From JAAYCI01 sp047972265 (GTDB lineage: Bacteria > Bacillota > Clostridia > Oscillospirales > Ruminococcaceae): a stretch of 64,000 nucleotides of DNA. Below the pieces are notes generated by a model. It did no database searches. It was not told where the DNA came from and saw nothing but the letters and a program-made list of their open reading frames with translations. The position numbers and the translations under genes were made by a program. Numbering within the stretch: the first letter of the stretch is position 1; each line of letters opens with the position of its first letter. Location: positions 8,573-72,572 of the forward strand of contig JBKEAM010000112.1 in assembly GCA_047972265.1 (NCBI GenBank). Direction: 5' to 3'. Below, piece after piece: positions 17,197 through 24,805 of this stretch.

Positions 17197-18312
17197 GTGA
17201 AATACTGCACCAAATGTACCATGCCGGATACACGTCCTGGCATTTCCTTCAACGAAGAGGGCGTTTGCATTGCATGCCAGCATTACGAAGCACGCAAAAA
17301 CGTAGACTGGGATGCCCGCTGGAAAGAATTTGAAGCGCTTTGCGATAAATACCGTGGCTGCAATGGCCCCGGTGGTTACGATTGCGCTGTTGCCTGCTCT
17401 GGCGGCAAAGACAGCCATTTTCAGATTTATGTATTAAAAGAATTAATGGGCATGAACCCCATTCTCTTTTCGGTAGAGGATAACTTTCCAATGACCGAGG
17501 CCGGAAAACACAACCTGCGCAATATAAGCGAAACCTTTGGCTGCACCATTATTTCTTGCAAGCCAAACATTAAGGTACAAAAAACCCTAATGCGCAAGTT
17601 TTTTGAAAAATTTGGCAAACCCACCTGGTATGTAGACAGGTTGATTTATACTTTCCCCTTGCATATGGCGGCCAAATTTAACGTGCCCATGCTTTGCTAT
17701 GGAGAGAATGTGAGCTTTGAATACGGCGGTTCTGCCGATGTGGAAACTTACAGTGCCAAAGGCCAGATAGAAAATGGTGTTGCCGTGGGTATGCCCATGG
17801 AAGAACTGTTGGGTGATGGCGTTACCGAGAAAGATCTAAGCCTTACCCTTGCTCCCTCTGCCGAGGAACTGGACAAGCTGGATCCTTTCTATCTTTCTTA
17901 CTTTATGCCCTGGAACTCTTATAAAAACTATCAACTGGCTAAAAGCCGTGGTTTTCATGATTTGACCCACGAATGGGACCGCACCCACCATGCCGAAAAT
18001 TTTGACCAGATTGATTCTCGTGCATACCTTGTGCACTCTTGGTTAAAGTATCCCAAGTTTGGGCATGCCGCCGCCACAGACTACACCGCACGTTATATCC
18101 GTTACGGATTTTTGACCCGCGCAGAGGCCCTGCCGATTATTAAAGAACGTGACGGCGCGCTGGACCCTCTTTGCGTAAGGGATTTTTGTGAGTTTTGCGG
18201 ATACTCTGAAACCGAGTTTTGGGCTGTTATAGATAAGCTGTATAACCCGGATATTTTTGCAAAAGACGAATTTGGGCGTTGGAACCTAAAGCACCCGATT
18301 TGGGCTGAATAA
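17197..18312 (+). CDS. N-acetyl sugar amidotransferase (PseA/WbpG family)
   Basis: This 371-residue PP-loop ATP pyrophosphatase-type enzyme has ACSGGKDSHFQ, with the loop at residues 68-73. Paired cysteines at the N-terminus (CTKCTMPDTRPG, then CIAC) and near the C-terminus (CVRDFCEFCG) look like metal-binding clusters, as usual in this family. PseA, WbpG and related proteins convert an N-acetyl group of a sugar to an acetamidino group, using ammonia from a partner glutaminase in several known cases. Here it suggests an acetamidino-legionaminate or other amidinated sugar. It has GGAGG at good spacing and follows the flippase by 88 bases. No glutaminase partner (HisH/HisF type) is visible nearby. 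Confidence 0.88.
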   Translation: MKYCTKCTMPDTRPGISFNEEGVCIACQHYEARKNVDWDARWKEFEALCDKYRGCNGPGGYDCAVACSGGKDSHFQIYVLKELMGMNPILFSVEDNFPMTEAGKHNLRNISETFGCTIISCKPNIKVQKTLMRKFFEKFGKPTWYVDRLIYTFPLHMAAKFNVPMLCYGENVSFEYGGSADVETYSAKGQIENGVAVGMPMEELLGDGVTEKDLSLTLAPSAEELDKLDPFYLSYFMPWNSYKNYQLAKSRGFHDLTHEWDRTHHAENFDQIDSRAYLVHSWLKYPKFGHAAATDYTARYIRYGFLTRAEALPIIKERDGALDPLCVRDFCEFCGYSETEFWAVIDKLYNPDIFAKDEFGRWNLKHPIWAE

Positions 18313-18322
18313 TATATACAAA

Positions 18323-18351
18323 CCTGTGTAAACTGGGGAGCTTTACACGGG
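18323..18351 (+). terminator. Hairpin after the amidotransferase gene
   Basis: CCTGTGTAAA and TTTACACGGG pair at nine of ten positions just after the stop codon. The following bases are A/T-rich without a clean U-run. It is probably a weak terminator or RNA end-stabilising stem closing the glycan arm. Confidence 0.45.
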
Positions 18352-18427
18352 CTTAAAAAGTTTTTACTGGCTGTTTTTGCTTAAAACTGCTTTGTAGAAA
18401 TATATAATGATCTGAGGAGACGAAAAA

Positions 18428-19552
18428 ATGACAAGTATCGAATTTATCAATTTTATGACGCAACGTGGCGGCACCGGCGCAGGCAACATGAACTGCGCTG
18501 CCTTTAACGGATACCCTTTTACTGCTGTTTTTGGAAAAGGAGCCGCTGGGGGCAAAACTGTAGTGTACCTCAACATGGACCTTACCCCCGCACCCAAAGG
18601 CAAATTTATGCGTGAGCTGATTGCCACAGACGGCGCACATTTGCAAAACATTACCAACAACAATTCATCTGGTTTTGCAAGCCTGCGCATTACTGTAAAG
18701 GCAAACAACGGTGTTGAATTTGCCGCCGCATTTGACAGATTTTTGGTTACCGTTACCGGTATGGCCCAGCGCGATGGGCTATATCCCTCTCCTGCCTGCC
18801 CCATTTGCAAGCAGAGCGACTGTGATTCTTACGGCTTACAGGGTGCTATTTACCGCCCTGTGCATGCACAGTGTGTACAAACCACTGCTGCCCAAAAGCA
18901 CTTAAAAGCAGAAAAGAACCTGAATGAGGGCAACCGTGGCCTTGGTATTATAGGTGCTGTTTTGGGCGCTGCCGTGGGTGCTATTCCGGCTATTTTATAT
19001 TATGCTTTCTTTGATACCATTTATATCTACCTGTTTGCTTTATTGTGCGCTTTAGAGCCTCTTTGCTCTTATTACGGGTATAAGTTGTTTCGTGGTAAAT
19101 TGGATAGAGGTGTATTGCCCGTTATCATCGCCACCTCTTTGCTTGCTATCCCTTATATGGTATACGGCACGGTTGCTGTGGTTTTTTACAGCAAAGGCTA
19201 CACCCCGCCAAACTTTTTTGAAATTTTCGACTCGACATTGTCGGGTATTTTTGGCCAGATAGCCATTTTTGTTGCTTTGGGCTTTTTTATTGTGGCAGGT
19301 ATTGTTACCCGTACTGCCAAAGGCGATATTAAGGATGCATTAAGCGCTGCTCAAAGCCTGCGTCCCATCCAACCTTTCCCGGGCAGCGGTGTGCCCGTAA
19401 TGGCTGCTATGCCTGCCGGTGTTGCACCTGCCGCTGTACAGGCAACACCTATACAACCCCAGGTGGTTGCTGCTGTTCCCCCTGTTTCGGCCGCTCCGGC
19501 TTCTGCCGAAGTACCTGCTGCCACCAGCCCTGCCGAAAAAACACCTGAATAA
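18428..19552 (+). CDS. Unknown four-helix membrane protein with a cysteine cluster and Pro/Ala-rich tail
   Basis: I do not recognise this 374-residue protein. Residues 1-110 look like a small alpha/beta domain (starts MTSIEFINFMTQRGG). Next comes CPICKQSDCDSYG with a later HAQC, which could hold one zinc ion. Residues about 160-295 contain four hydrophobic helices (LGIIGAVLGAAVGAIPAIL; IYIYLFALLCALEPL; LPVIIATSLLAIPYMVYG; IAIFVALGFFIVAGIV). The last 60 residues are low-complexity Pro/Ala/Val. GAGGAG precedes the start. It lies 115 bases after the amidotransferase and is closed by a strong terminator, so it is probably its own unit rather than part of the glycan locus. Confidence 0.7.
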   Translation: MTSIEFINFMTQRGGTGAGNMNCAAFNGYPFTAVFGKGAAGGKTVVYLNMDLTPAPKGKFMRELIATDGAHLQNITNNNSSGFASLRITVKANNGVEFAAAFDRFLVTVTGMAQRDGLYPSPACPICKQSDCDSYGLQGAIYRPVHAQCVQTTAAQKHLKAEKNLNEGNRGLGIIGAVLGAAVGAIPAILYYAFFDTIYIYLFALLCALEPLCSYYGYKLFRGKLDRGVLPVIIATSLLAIPYMVYGTVAVVFYSKGYTPPNFFEIFDSTLSGIFGQIAIFVALGFFIVAGIVTRTAKGDIKDALSAAQSLRPIQPFPGSGVPVMAAMPAGVAPAAVQATPIQPQVVAAVPPVSAAPASAEVPAATSPAEKTPE

Positions 19553-19578
19553 CTTTTATTATTACAGATGTATAGTAT

Positions 19579-19614
19579 ACGGCCGTTCCGCCACGCGGGC
19601 GGCCGTTTATTTTT
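19579..19614 (+). terminator. Rho-independent terminator upstream of the S49 peptidase
   Basis: ACGGCCG and CGGCCGT form a GC-rich stem, followed by TTTATTTTT. It ends only a few bases before the ribosome site of the S49 peptidase gene, so either that gene is transcribed by read-through past this stem or a promoter overlaps it. Confidence 0.75.
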
Positions 19615-19633
19615 AAGCAAAAGGAGGCCCTTT

Positions 19634-20806
19634 ATGGACGATTACAAAGACCCTATTTTGCCCCCACAGCCTGATTTACCAGAAACCCCGGTGCAGGATG
19701 ACCCCACCGCCACAGCGCCGCCAGCCGGATTTTTTGGCGGATATGCCCCACCTCCTGTTGCCCCTTACAACGAGGTGTTTTCTCCTGCATTGCCTGTATA
19801 TGCAACAGAGGCGGCTGCGACACCAAAGAAATCTGGCGGGGTTTTGTATTTTTTAAAAGTAGTTCTTTGCCTGTTGCTTATTGTATTACTTATTTTTACC
19901 ACCGTGTTTATTTCAACCGCCGGTGGTGCTATTTCTCAGTTTTTTAATGTTCCGTCGGTAACCACAAGCGCGCCCGGAGACACTTTCTCTGTCATTTATG
20001 TTGTAGGCACCATTCAAAACACGGGCAGCTCCAGCGGCACGTACCAGCATCAGGCCACGGTAGATTATATTAATACTCTTGCCAAAAACGAGGGCGACAA
20101 AGGCATATTGCTGTATATGGATACCGGCGGCGGCACCATGTACGAAAGTGACGAGGTTTACCGCGCACTGGCAAATTACACCGCCACCACCGGGCGGCCG
20201 GTATGGGCCTACATGGCCTCTACCTGTGCCTCTGGCGGGTATTACATTTGTATGGCTGCCGATAAGTTGGTTGCAAATTACAACACTACCACCGGCTCTA
20301 TTGGCGTATACATTGCCTTAACCGACACCAGCGGTTTGTATGACAAACTGGGTGTACGCACCGTTTTGGTTCGCTCGGGCGAAAACAAGGGCATTGGCGT
20401 AACCGGAACCGAAATTACCCCCGAAAATGAAGCCGTATACCAAAGCATGGTGGATGAAAGCTACGAAACCTTTTTAGGCTTGGTTGCAAAAGGGCGTAAT
20501 ATGGATATAGCCACTGCGCGCCCCTTGGCCGACGGCCGCCCCTATACCGCAAATCAAGCTTTGGAAAACGGACTTGTAGACGAATTATCGGATTGGGATA
20601 CCACTTTGGAAGATTTTAAAACCCTTACAGGTGTATCTCCCTTTTACACACGTTTTTCGCAAGCTACCGGCTTTAGCAGTTTGTTTGGCGAGGTAGCGGA
20701 CGTCCTGCCGAGGGGCGAGAACGAAACCCTGTACCGCATGGCACAAGAACTCGAAGAGCTGCCCTATGGTGTGCCTATGGTGTACGCCGATGGGCTTACT
20801 TGGTAG
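19634..20806 (+). CDS. sppA: S49 family signal-peptide-peptidase-like protease (SppA-like)
   Basis: The protein has 390 residues from ATG 19634, after AAAGGAGG. The first 65 residues are proline-rich and cytoplasmic, followed by one membrane helix (VVLCLLLIVLLIFTTVFIS) and an external S49 domain. The nucleophile lies in ASTCASGGYYICMAADKL, and the general-base lysine is likely that of RSGENKGIGVTG, matching the Ser/Lys dyad of Bacillus SppA. It would degrade leftover signal peptides or membrane-released fragments. YccF follows 34 bases later and probably shares its transcript. Confidence 0.88.
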   Translation: MDDYKDPILPPQPDLPETPVQDDPTATAPPAGFFGGYAPPPVAPYNEVFSPALPVYATEAAATPKKSGGVLYFLKVVLCLLLIVLLIFTTVFISTAGGAISQFFNVPSVTTSAPGDTFSVIYVVGTIQNTGSSSGTYQHQATVDYINTLAKNEGDKGILLYMDTGGGTMYESDEVYRALANYTATTGRPVWAYMASTCASGGYYICMAADKLVANYNTTTGSIGVYIALTDTSGLYDKLGVRTVLVRSGENKGIGVTGTEITPENEAVYQSMVDESYETFLGLVAKGRNMDIATARPLADGRPYTANQALENGLVDELSDWDTTLEDFKTLTGVSPFYTRFSQATGFSSLFGEVADVLPRGENETLYRMAQELEELPYGVPMVYADGLTW

Positions 20807-20840
20807 GCTTTGCTTTAATACACTTATCCCCGGAGGAACT

Positions 20841-21200
20841 ATGGGCTGTATTGGAAATGTTTTATGGTTTATTTTTGGCGGCCTCGGCATGGGGCTTAGC
20901 TGGGTACTGACCGGCTGCCTTTGGTGCATTACCATTATTGGTATACCCATTGGCAAACAATGTTTTAAAATGGCCGGGCTTGCGTTTTTTCCGTTTGGCA
21001 AACAGGTACTGTACGGCGGCAGTACGCCCAGTATGCTTGCCAATATTTTGTGGATTGTGTTGAGCGGCTGGGTGCTTGCACTGGAAGCCGCACTTGTGGG
21101 TATTCTTTTTTGCATCACCATCATCGGCATCCCCTTTGGCTTACAGTGTTTTAAGCTGGCAAAACTATCGTTAATGCCTTTTGGCACCTCGGTTTTATAA
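20841..21200 (+). CDS. YccF domain small membrane protein
   Basis: The protein has 119 residues from ATG 20841, preceded by CGGAGGA. Two tandem halves each carry the YccF pattern: CLWCITIIGIPIGKQCFKMA and, later, LFCITIIGIPFGLQCFKLA, both ending in a PFG. The halves contain hydrophobic helices, so this is an inner-membrane protein of unknown function. It follows sppA closely and ends at a strong terminator. Confidence 0.88.
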   Translation: MGCIGNVLWFIFGGLGMGLSWVLTGCLWCITIIGIPIGKQCFKMAGLAFFPFGKQVLYGGSTPSMLANILWIVLSGWVLALEAALVGILFCITIIGIPFGLQCFKLAKLSLMPFGTSVL

Positions 21201-21211
21201 AGTAGAATTAT

Positions 21212-21245
21212 AAAAAGCAATGCCTGTTTTGGCATTGCTTTTTAT
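21212..21245 (+). terminator. Terminator after yccF
   Basis: AAAAAGCAATGCC pairs with GGCATTGCTTTTT around a short T-rich loop, with a T-tract continuing after it. It is a textbook Rho-independent terminator. Confidence 0.9.
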
Positions 21246-21284
21246 TTTTGCATATGAAAAATGCTTTGTACCCCCTTGTACGCC

Positions 21285-21312
21285 TTTACTTATGGTTTTT
21301 GTATGCTATAAT
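21285..21312 (+). promoter_or_regulatory. Promoter of the GNAT gene
   Basis: TTTACT, 16 bases, then a perfect TATAAT with an extended TGC in front of it. It sits between the yccF terminator and the acetyltransferase start codon. Confidence 0.6.
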
Positions 21313-21346
21313 TTGCTTTAACTTAAAATGGCCTAAGGAGAAGCCC

Positions 21347-21892
21347 ATGCCGCACATTGGTACACAAAAAATTGAAACAGAACGCCTTATTTTGCGCCCA
21401 TTTTTGCCGCAGGATGCAGAAGCGGCCTTTTTAGGCTGGACAAACGACCCCGAAGTGGCACGATGGATGCGTTGGGAACCACATAAAAGCGCCGAAGAAA
21501 CCCTTGCCGCTATAAACCGCTGGGTAGCTGCCTATCAAGACCCTACCTACTACCACTGGGGCATACAGCGCAAAACAGACGGAGCCTTGATGGGTGCCAT
21601 TGGTATTTTTACCGCCGGAGAAGAAAGCTCTTTGGCAGAGTGGGAACCCGGCTACTGCATTGGGCAGGCCTATTGGGGCAATGGCTATACACTGGAGGCG
21701 TTGCAGGCAATTTTAAACTTTTTTATAAATGTCACCGGCATTACCAGTATTGGGTGCAGCCACGCAGAGCAAAACCCTGCCAGCGGTAAAGTAATGCAAA
21801 AAGTCGGGTTTGTCTACCATTCTCCCTGCATCTGCCACCGTTTAGACGGCAGCCCTATGCCCAGCCTGTATTATTTGTATAATCCATCTTAG
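21347..21892 (+). CDS. GNAT family N-acetyltransferase (RimJ/RimL-like)
   Basis: The protein has 181 residues. The start ETERLILRPFLPQDAEA, the central YWGIQ-type strand, GYCIGQAYWGNGYTLEAL (acetyl-CoA binding) and HAEQNPASGKVMQKVGF are standard for the RimJ/RimL-like branch that acetylates protein N-termini or small amines. ATG 21347 has AAGGAG upstream. The frame extends back to 21248, but that stretch overlaps the promoter. It is a single-gene unit between its own promoter and terminator. The substrate is unknown. Confidence 0.88.
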   Translation: MPHIGTQKIETERLILRPFLPQDAEAAFLGWTNDPEVARWMRWEPHKSAEETLAAINRWVAAYQDPTYYHWGIQRKTDGALMGAIGIFTAGEESSLAEWEPGYCIGQAYWGNGYTLEALQAILNFFINVTGITSIGCSHAEQNPASGKVMQKVGFVYHSPCICHRLDGSPMPSLYYLYNPS

Positions 21893-21922
21893 TTTTACTA
21901 TATGTAAATAAAATGCCATAAA

Positions 21923-21966
21923 AAACAACCCCCTTTTGCCATACGATAGGCAAAAGGGGGTTGTTT
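21923..21966 (+). terminator. Strong terminator after the GNAT gene
   Basis: The arms AAACAACCCCCTTTTGCC and GGCAAAAGGGGGTTGTTT are 18 bp and perfect, with an 8-base loop and flanking A and T tracts. It works in both directions, so it may also end the minus-strand aldo/keto reductase operon that finishes at 22057. Confidence 0.9.
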
Positions 21967-22056
21967 ACTTACTTTAAGTATCACCATGCTTTTTACACAT
22001 GCTGTTTGCTTTTAAAGTTTAAACGCAGCTGTATAGCAAATTAAGTTTTGCTTCTT

Positions 22057-22902
22057 TTAAAATTCTTCGTAAATGGCGGGGTCTTGCGCGCGGGTGCGGC
22101 CATCTGCACGGGTAAGCTTGCCGATGGTTTCCATCTCCTGCGGGGTAAGGGTAAAATCGAAAATATCGAGATTATCCCGCTGGCGCTGCACGGCAGATGC
22201 CTTTGGAATGGGAATACACCCCATTTGCGTATGCCAGCGCAAAATAACTTGTACTACGCTTTTTTGTTGCGCTACGGCAATTGCCTGCAACTCCGGCAGT
22301 TGGGTAAACATTTCGATGGTTCGGCCAAGCGGGCTCCAAGACTGGGTTGCTACGCCATTTTGCGCATCCCACTGGCGCTGCTGCTGTTGAGAGAAAAAGG
22401 GATGAAGTTCTATTTGGTTAATGCTGGGCAGCACACCGGTTTCTTTTTTAAGCCGTTCCATATGCTGGGGTAAAAAGTTGCATACACCTATAGAGCGTAT
22501 AAGCCCCCAGCGTTTGGCATCGATAAGAGCCTGCCATGCTTCTACATACAGGTCTTTACTGGGGTTTGGCCAATGGATGAGGTACAAATCGTAGTAATCC
22601 AGCCCTGCCCTGTACAAAGACTCTTGAATGGTGGTAACCGCCTTTGCGTATTCGTGGTGGCGCCCCGGCAGTTTGGAGGTAATTAGCAGTTTATTTCTTG
22701 GCACGCTGCTGCGCTTTACCGCCTGCCCTACCGCACCCTCGTTTTCGTAGTTAAAGGCAGAGTCTATAAGCCTGTAGCCAACATCTATGGCGCTGGTAAT
22801 TGCGTTTATGCCTGCGGCACCGTTTAGCCTATATGTGCCAAAGCCTATCATGGGCAGTACAAGGCCATCGTTAAGCGTAATATTTGGTACTTTCCCCTCC
22901 AT
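22057..22902 (-). CDS. Aldo/keto reductase
   Basis: This 281-residue TIM-barrel oxidoreductase has the catalytic tetrad visible: Asp and Tyr in LIDSAFNYENE, Lys in LLITSKLPG, His in YLIHWPNP. The C-terminal half has SWSPLGR and IPIPKASAVQRQRDN for NADPH binding. The length is normal. Family members reduce a range of small carbonyl compounds, and the substrate cannot be read from sequence. It is the last gene of a three-gene minus-strand run after the VanW and phosphatase genes, 39 bases behind VanW. Confidence 0.9.
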   Translation of the reverse strand: MEGKVPNITLNDGLVLPMIGFGTYRLNGAAGINAITSAIDVGYRLIDSAFNYENEGAVGQAVKRSSVPRNKLLITSKLPGRHHEYAKAVTTIQESLYRAGLDYYDLYLIHWPNPSKDLYVEAWQALIDAKRWGLIRSIGVCNFLPQHMERLKKETGVLPSINQIELHPFFSQQQQRQWDAQNGVATQSWSPLGRTIEMFTQLPELQAIAVAQQKSVVQVILRWHTQMGCIPIPKASAVQRQRDNLDIFDFTLTPQEMETIGKLTRADGRTRAQDPAIYEEF

Positions 22903-22941
22903 ACAAACTCCTTTATATGCACATTATTTTGGTAGCTGCCT

Positions 22942-23787
22942 TTATTTTTTAGTATCCTCAACGGGTTTGTTCGGCTGCTGCAAAAAGGGGCTGTACATCA
23001 TCATGGCATGGTTTTCTGCAACAAATTCTTCTTGCAAAACCTCGTTACAATCGTTGACAACCCAGCGGTATAACTTGTTGTGGCGAGAAAACCCGCCCCA
23101 ATACTCCGGCTTCATCACATGGTCTTTTTCAAAAACTTCGTAATGCAGCTGGGGTTTTTGCTGGCAACGCCACTCTGCCTTTAAAAATGTTTCGCCAACC
23201 TCGGCGCATAGCTGAAAAGGCTGCCGGGTATTGTTTTGCACCATCAAATCCCGGTAGGGATAAAAGCAGGTTGCCCCGCTGCCAAAAGGCCGCGTGCGGG
23301 AAGAATCGGGAAAAACATCGTACCCGTGCCTGTACCGCTCTACCACTGTTAGGGGTGTGTGCAGGCTTATCCAATACAAAAGGTTAGAAAGCTGGCACAA
23401 CCCGCCCCCTATGCCGGGCCCAAATCGACCCGATAAAAGCACCATGCCCTCTACATAGCCTTTGCGGCGGGTGGGATTGCCTATTGTTTTCCAGTAGCTA
23501 AAGGTTTCGCCGGGGTACAGCATCAGCCCGTTTATATTGGGCACCGCTATTTTTAAGTTGGCTATTTTGTTGTACTGGTACCACATATCCACATCGCGCA
23601 GGCGGCGCAAAAGGGGAGATTGATGTGCAAAGAAACTATGGGGCAATTGCTTGTTACTTACCTTTTTTGCAAACTTAAACCGCCCGCTGTGCCACAACAT
23701 ATACCGCATTGCCGTATAGTACGTTTTACCGGCCAGCAGGCGCAAGCGCCCCCGCTTTTTTGGTTTCAGGTCATTTGTCTGCTGCAT
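22942..23787 (-). CDS. VanW family protein
   Basis: The protein has 281 residues. The central region NGLMLYPGETFSYWKTIGNP, then GIGGGLCQLSNLLYWISLH and ERYRHGYDVFPDSSRTRPFG, are the defining VanW-domain segments. The family occurs in vancomycin-resistance clusters and broadly in Firmicutes, and its biochemical role is unsettled. No vanH, vanA/B or vanX-type ligase or dehydrogenase is nearby, so resistance should not be inferred. There is no clear signal peptide. It is flanked in the same direction by a phosphatase and an aldo/keto reductase. Confidence 0.9.
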   Translation of the reverse strand: MQQTNDLKPKKRGRLRLLAGKTYYTAMRYMLWHSGRFKFAKKVSNKQLPHSFFAHQSPLLRRLRDVDMWYQYNKIANLKIAVPNINGLMLYPGETFSYWKTIGNPTRRKGYVEGMVLLSGRFGPGIGGGLCQLSNLLYWISLHTPLTVVERYRHGYDVFPDSSRTRPFGSGATCFYPYRDLMVQNNTRQPFQLCAEVGETFLKAEWRCQQKPQLHYEVFEKDHVMKPEYWGGFSRHNKLYRWVVNDCNEVLQEEFVAENHAMMMYSPFLQQPNKPVEDTKK

Positions 23788-23849
23788 TTCGTTCTCCCTA
23801 TGGCAAACGTTTACCGCATTTTAAATTACCCTGTACCTGCACTTTACAA

Positions 23850-24614
23850 TTATACCAAATACATTGCACGCAGTTGCTCGGCTTCTTGTTTTGTTACGCC
23901 AATGCCCTCGTACACATAATTGCTAAAAGACCCATACATTTTATCTGCCACATCGTAAGCAGTTTGTATAAAGCTGGGTTTTACAAGCAGGCCCATTTCA
24001 ATGGCTTCCAGTTGGCTTTGGGTAGCGCCCTGTTCTTTAAACAAGGCTAGTGTACGCTGGTTTTCTTCTTTACGCATCTCGTTGGTGCGCAGGTAATCTT
24101 CGTTAATAGATTCTCTTGTGGCACCCAGCAGGGTAAGGATGATTGCGGCAGACATGCCCGTGCGGTCTTTACCCGCATAACAGTGGAATAATACCGCGCC
24201 TTCCTGCTGCTTTAACAATGCATCCACCAAGTATCTAAACTCCTGCCGTGCCTCTTTATCTTCCACCATCAGGCGGTAGCAGTTTTGCAGGTAGCTGTCC
24301 ATCTTTTCTGCGGCAGTAAACCTCTCCATATTTTCGAGGCTGGAGCTTTGGTTTGCTTCTTCCTTCATAATATCTAGGTTGATGTACGCCACGCCCTCGG
24401 GCAGTTCATCGGGTGTTTTTTTTATTTCGTCCTTGCCGCGCAGGTCCACCACTGTGGCCAGCTTATACTCGTTTAAAAGGATTTGCTTATCCTCATTGGA
24501 CAAGCCGCTCATCTCTCCGCCGCGCAGCAGGCGGGCTGCTTTTACACGGCGGCCATCGGCCACGGGGATACCTGCCAAATCTCTAAAATTGGGGGGTCTT
24601 TGCGGGGTTTGCAT
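23850..24614 (-). CDS. Tyrosine/serine protein phosphatase (Y_phosphatase3 family)
   Basis: The protein has 254 residues. NFRDLAGIPVADGRRVK at the N-terminus and the active-site loop AVLFHCYAGKDRTGMSA, with Cys and Arg in the C-x5-R signature, identify the bacterial low-specificity Tyr/Ser phosphatase family. These enzymes dephosphorylate proteins or phosphoinositide-like substrates. It heads the phosphatase-VanW-aldo/keto reductase run. The gap to divergent hflX is 191 bases. Confidence 0.9.
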   Translation of the reverse strand: MQTPQRPPNFRDLAGIPVADGRRVKAARLLRGGEMSGLSNEDKQILLNEYKLATVVDLRGKDEIKKTPDELPEGVAYINLDIMKEEANQSSSLENMERFTAAEKMDSYLQNCYRLMVEDKEARQEFRYLVDALLKQQEGAVLFHCYAGKDRTGMSAAIILTLLGATRESINEDYLRTNEMRKEENQRTLALFKEQGATQSQLEAIEMGLLVKPSFIQTAYDVADKMYGSFSNYVYEGIGVTKQEAEQLRAMYLV

Positions 24615-24718
24615 TCCATTATCTCCTTACGGTTTTTTGTTTGTTTTTTCTTTCTATATCATACACTTTTAGGCATTTTGCCGCAAGTATACCCTCCTTT
24701 TTTACGCCGCAAATAGCG

Positions 24719-24747
24719 TTGACGCGGGCCGTTTGGTTCTGTACAAT
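24719..24747 (+). promoter_or_regulatory. Promoter of hflX
   Basis: TTGACG, exactly 17 bases, then TACAAT. Transcription would start near 24754, inside a GC-rich stem (GCGCC/GGCGC) that would form the 5' end of the hflX message. Confidence 0.65.
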
Positions 24748-24805
24748 AAAGGGTACCACCGCGGCGCCCTTTAGCGGCGCTACTGCCTTGTTTTGAAAGG
24801 AATAT

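Noticed and set aside
22942..23787. Vancomycin-resistance locus suggested by the VanW protein
   Set aside because: No D-Ala-D-Lac or D-Ala-D-Ser ligase, dehydrogenase, VanX/VanY or two-component genes are nearby. VanW-domain proteins are widespread without resistance.
24749..24775. T-box-like string AGGGTACCACCGCGG upstream of hflX
   Set aside because: The tRNA-binding UGGN of a T-box is missing (UACC instead), a promoter 17-spaced at 24719-24747 puts the transcription start at or inside it, and there is no room for a Stem I. hflX is also not a tRNA-linked gene.
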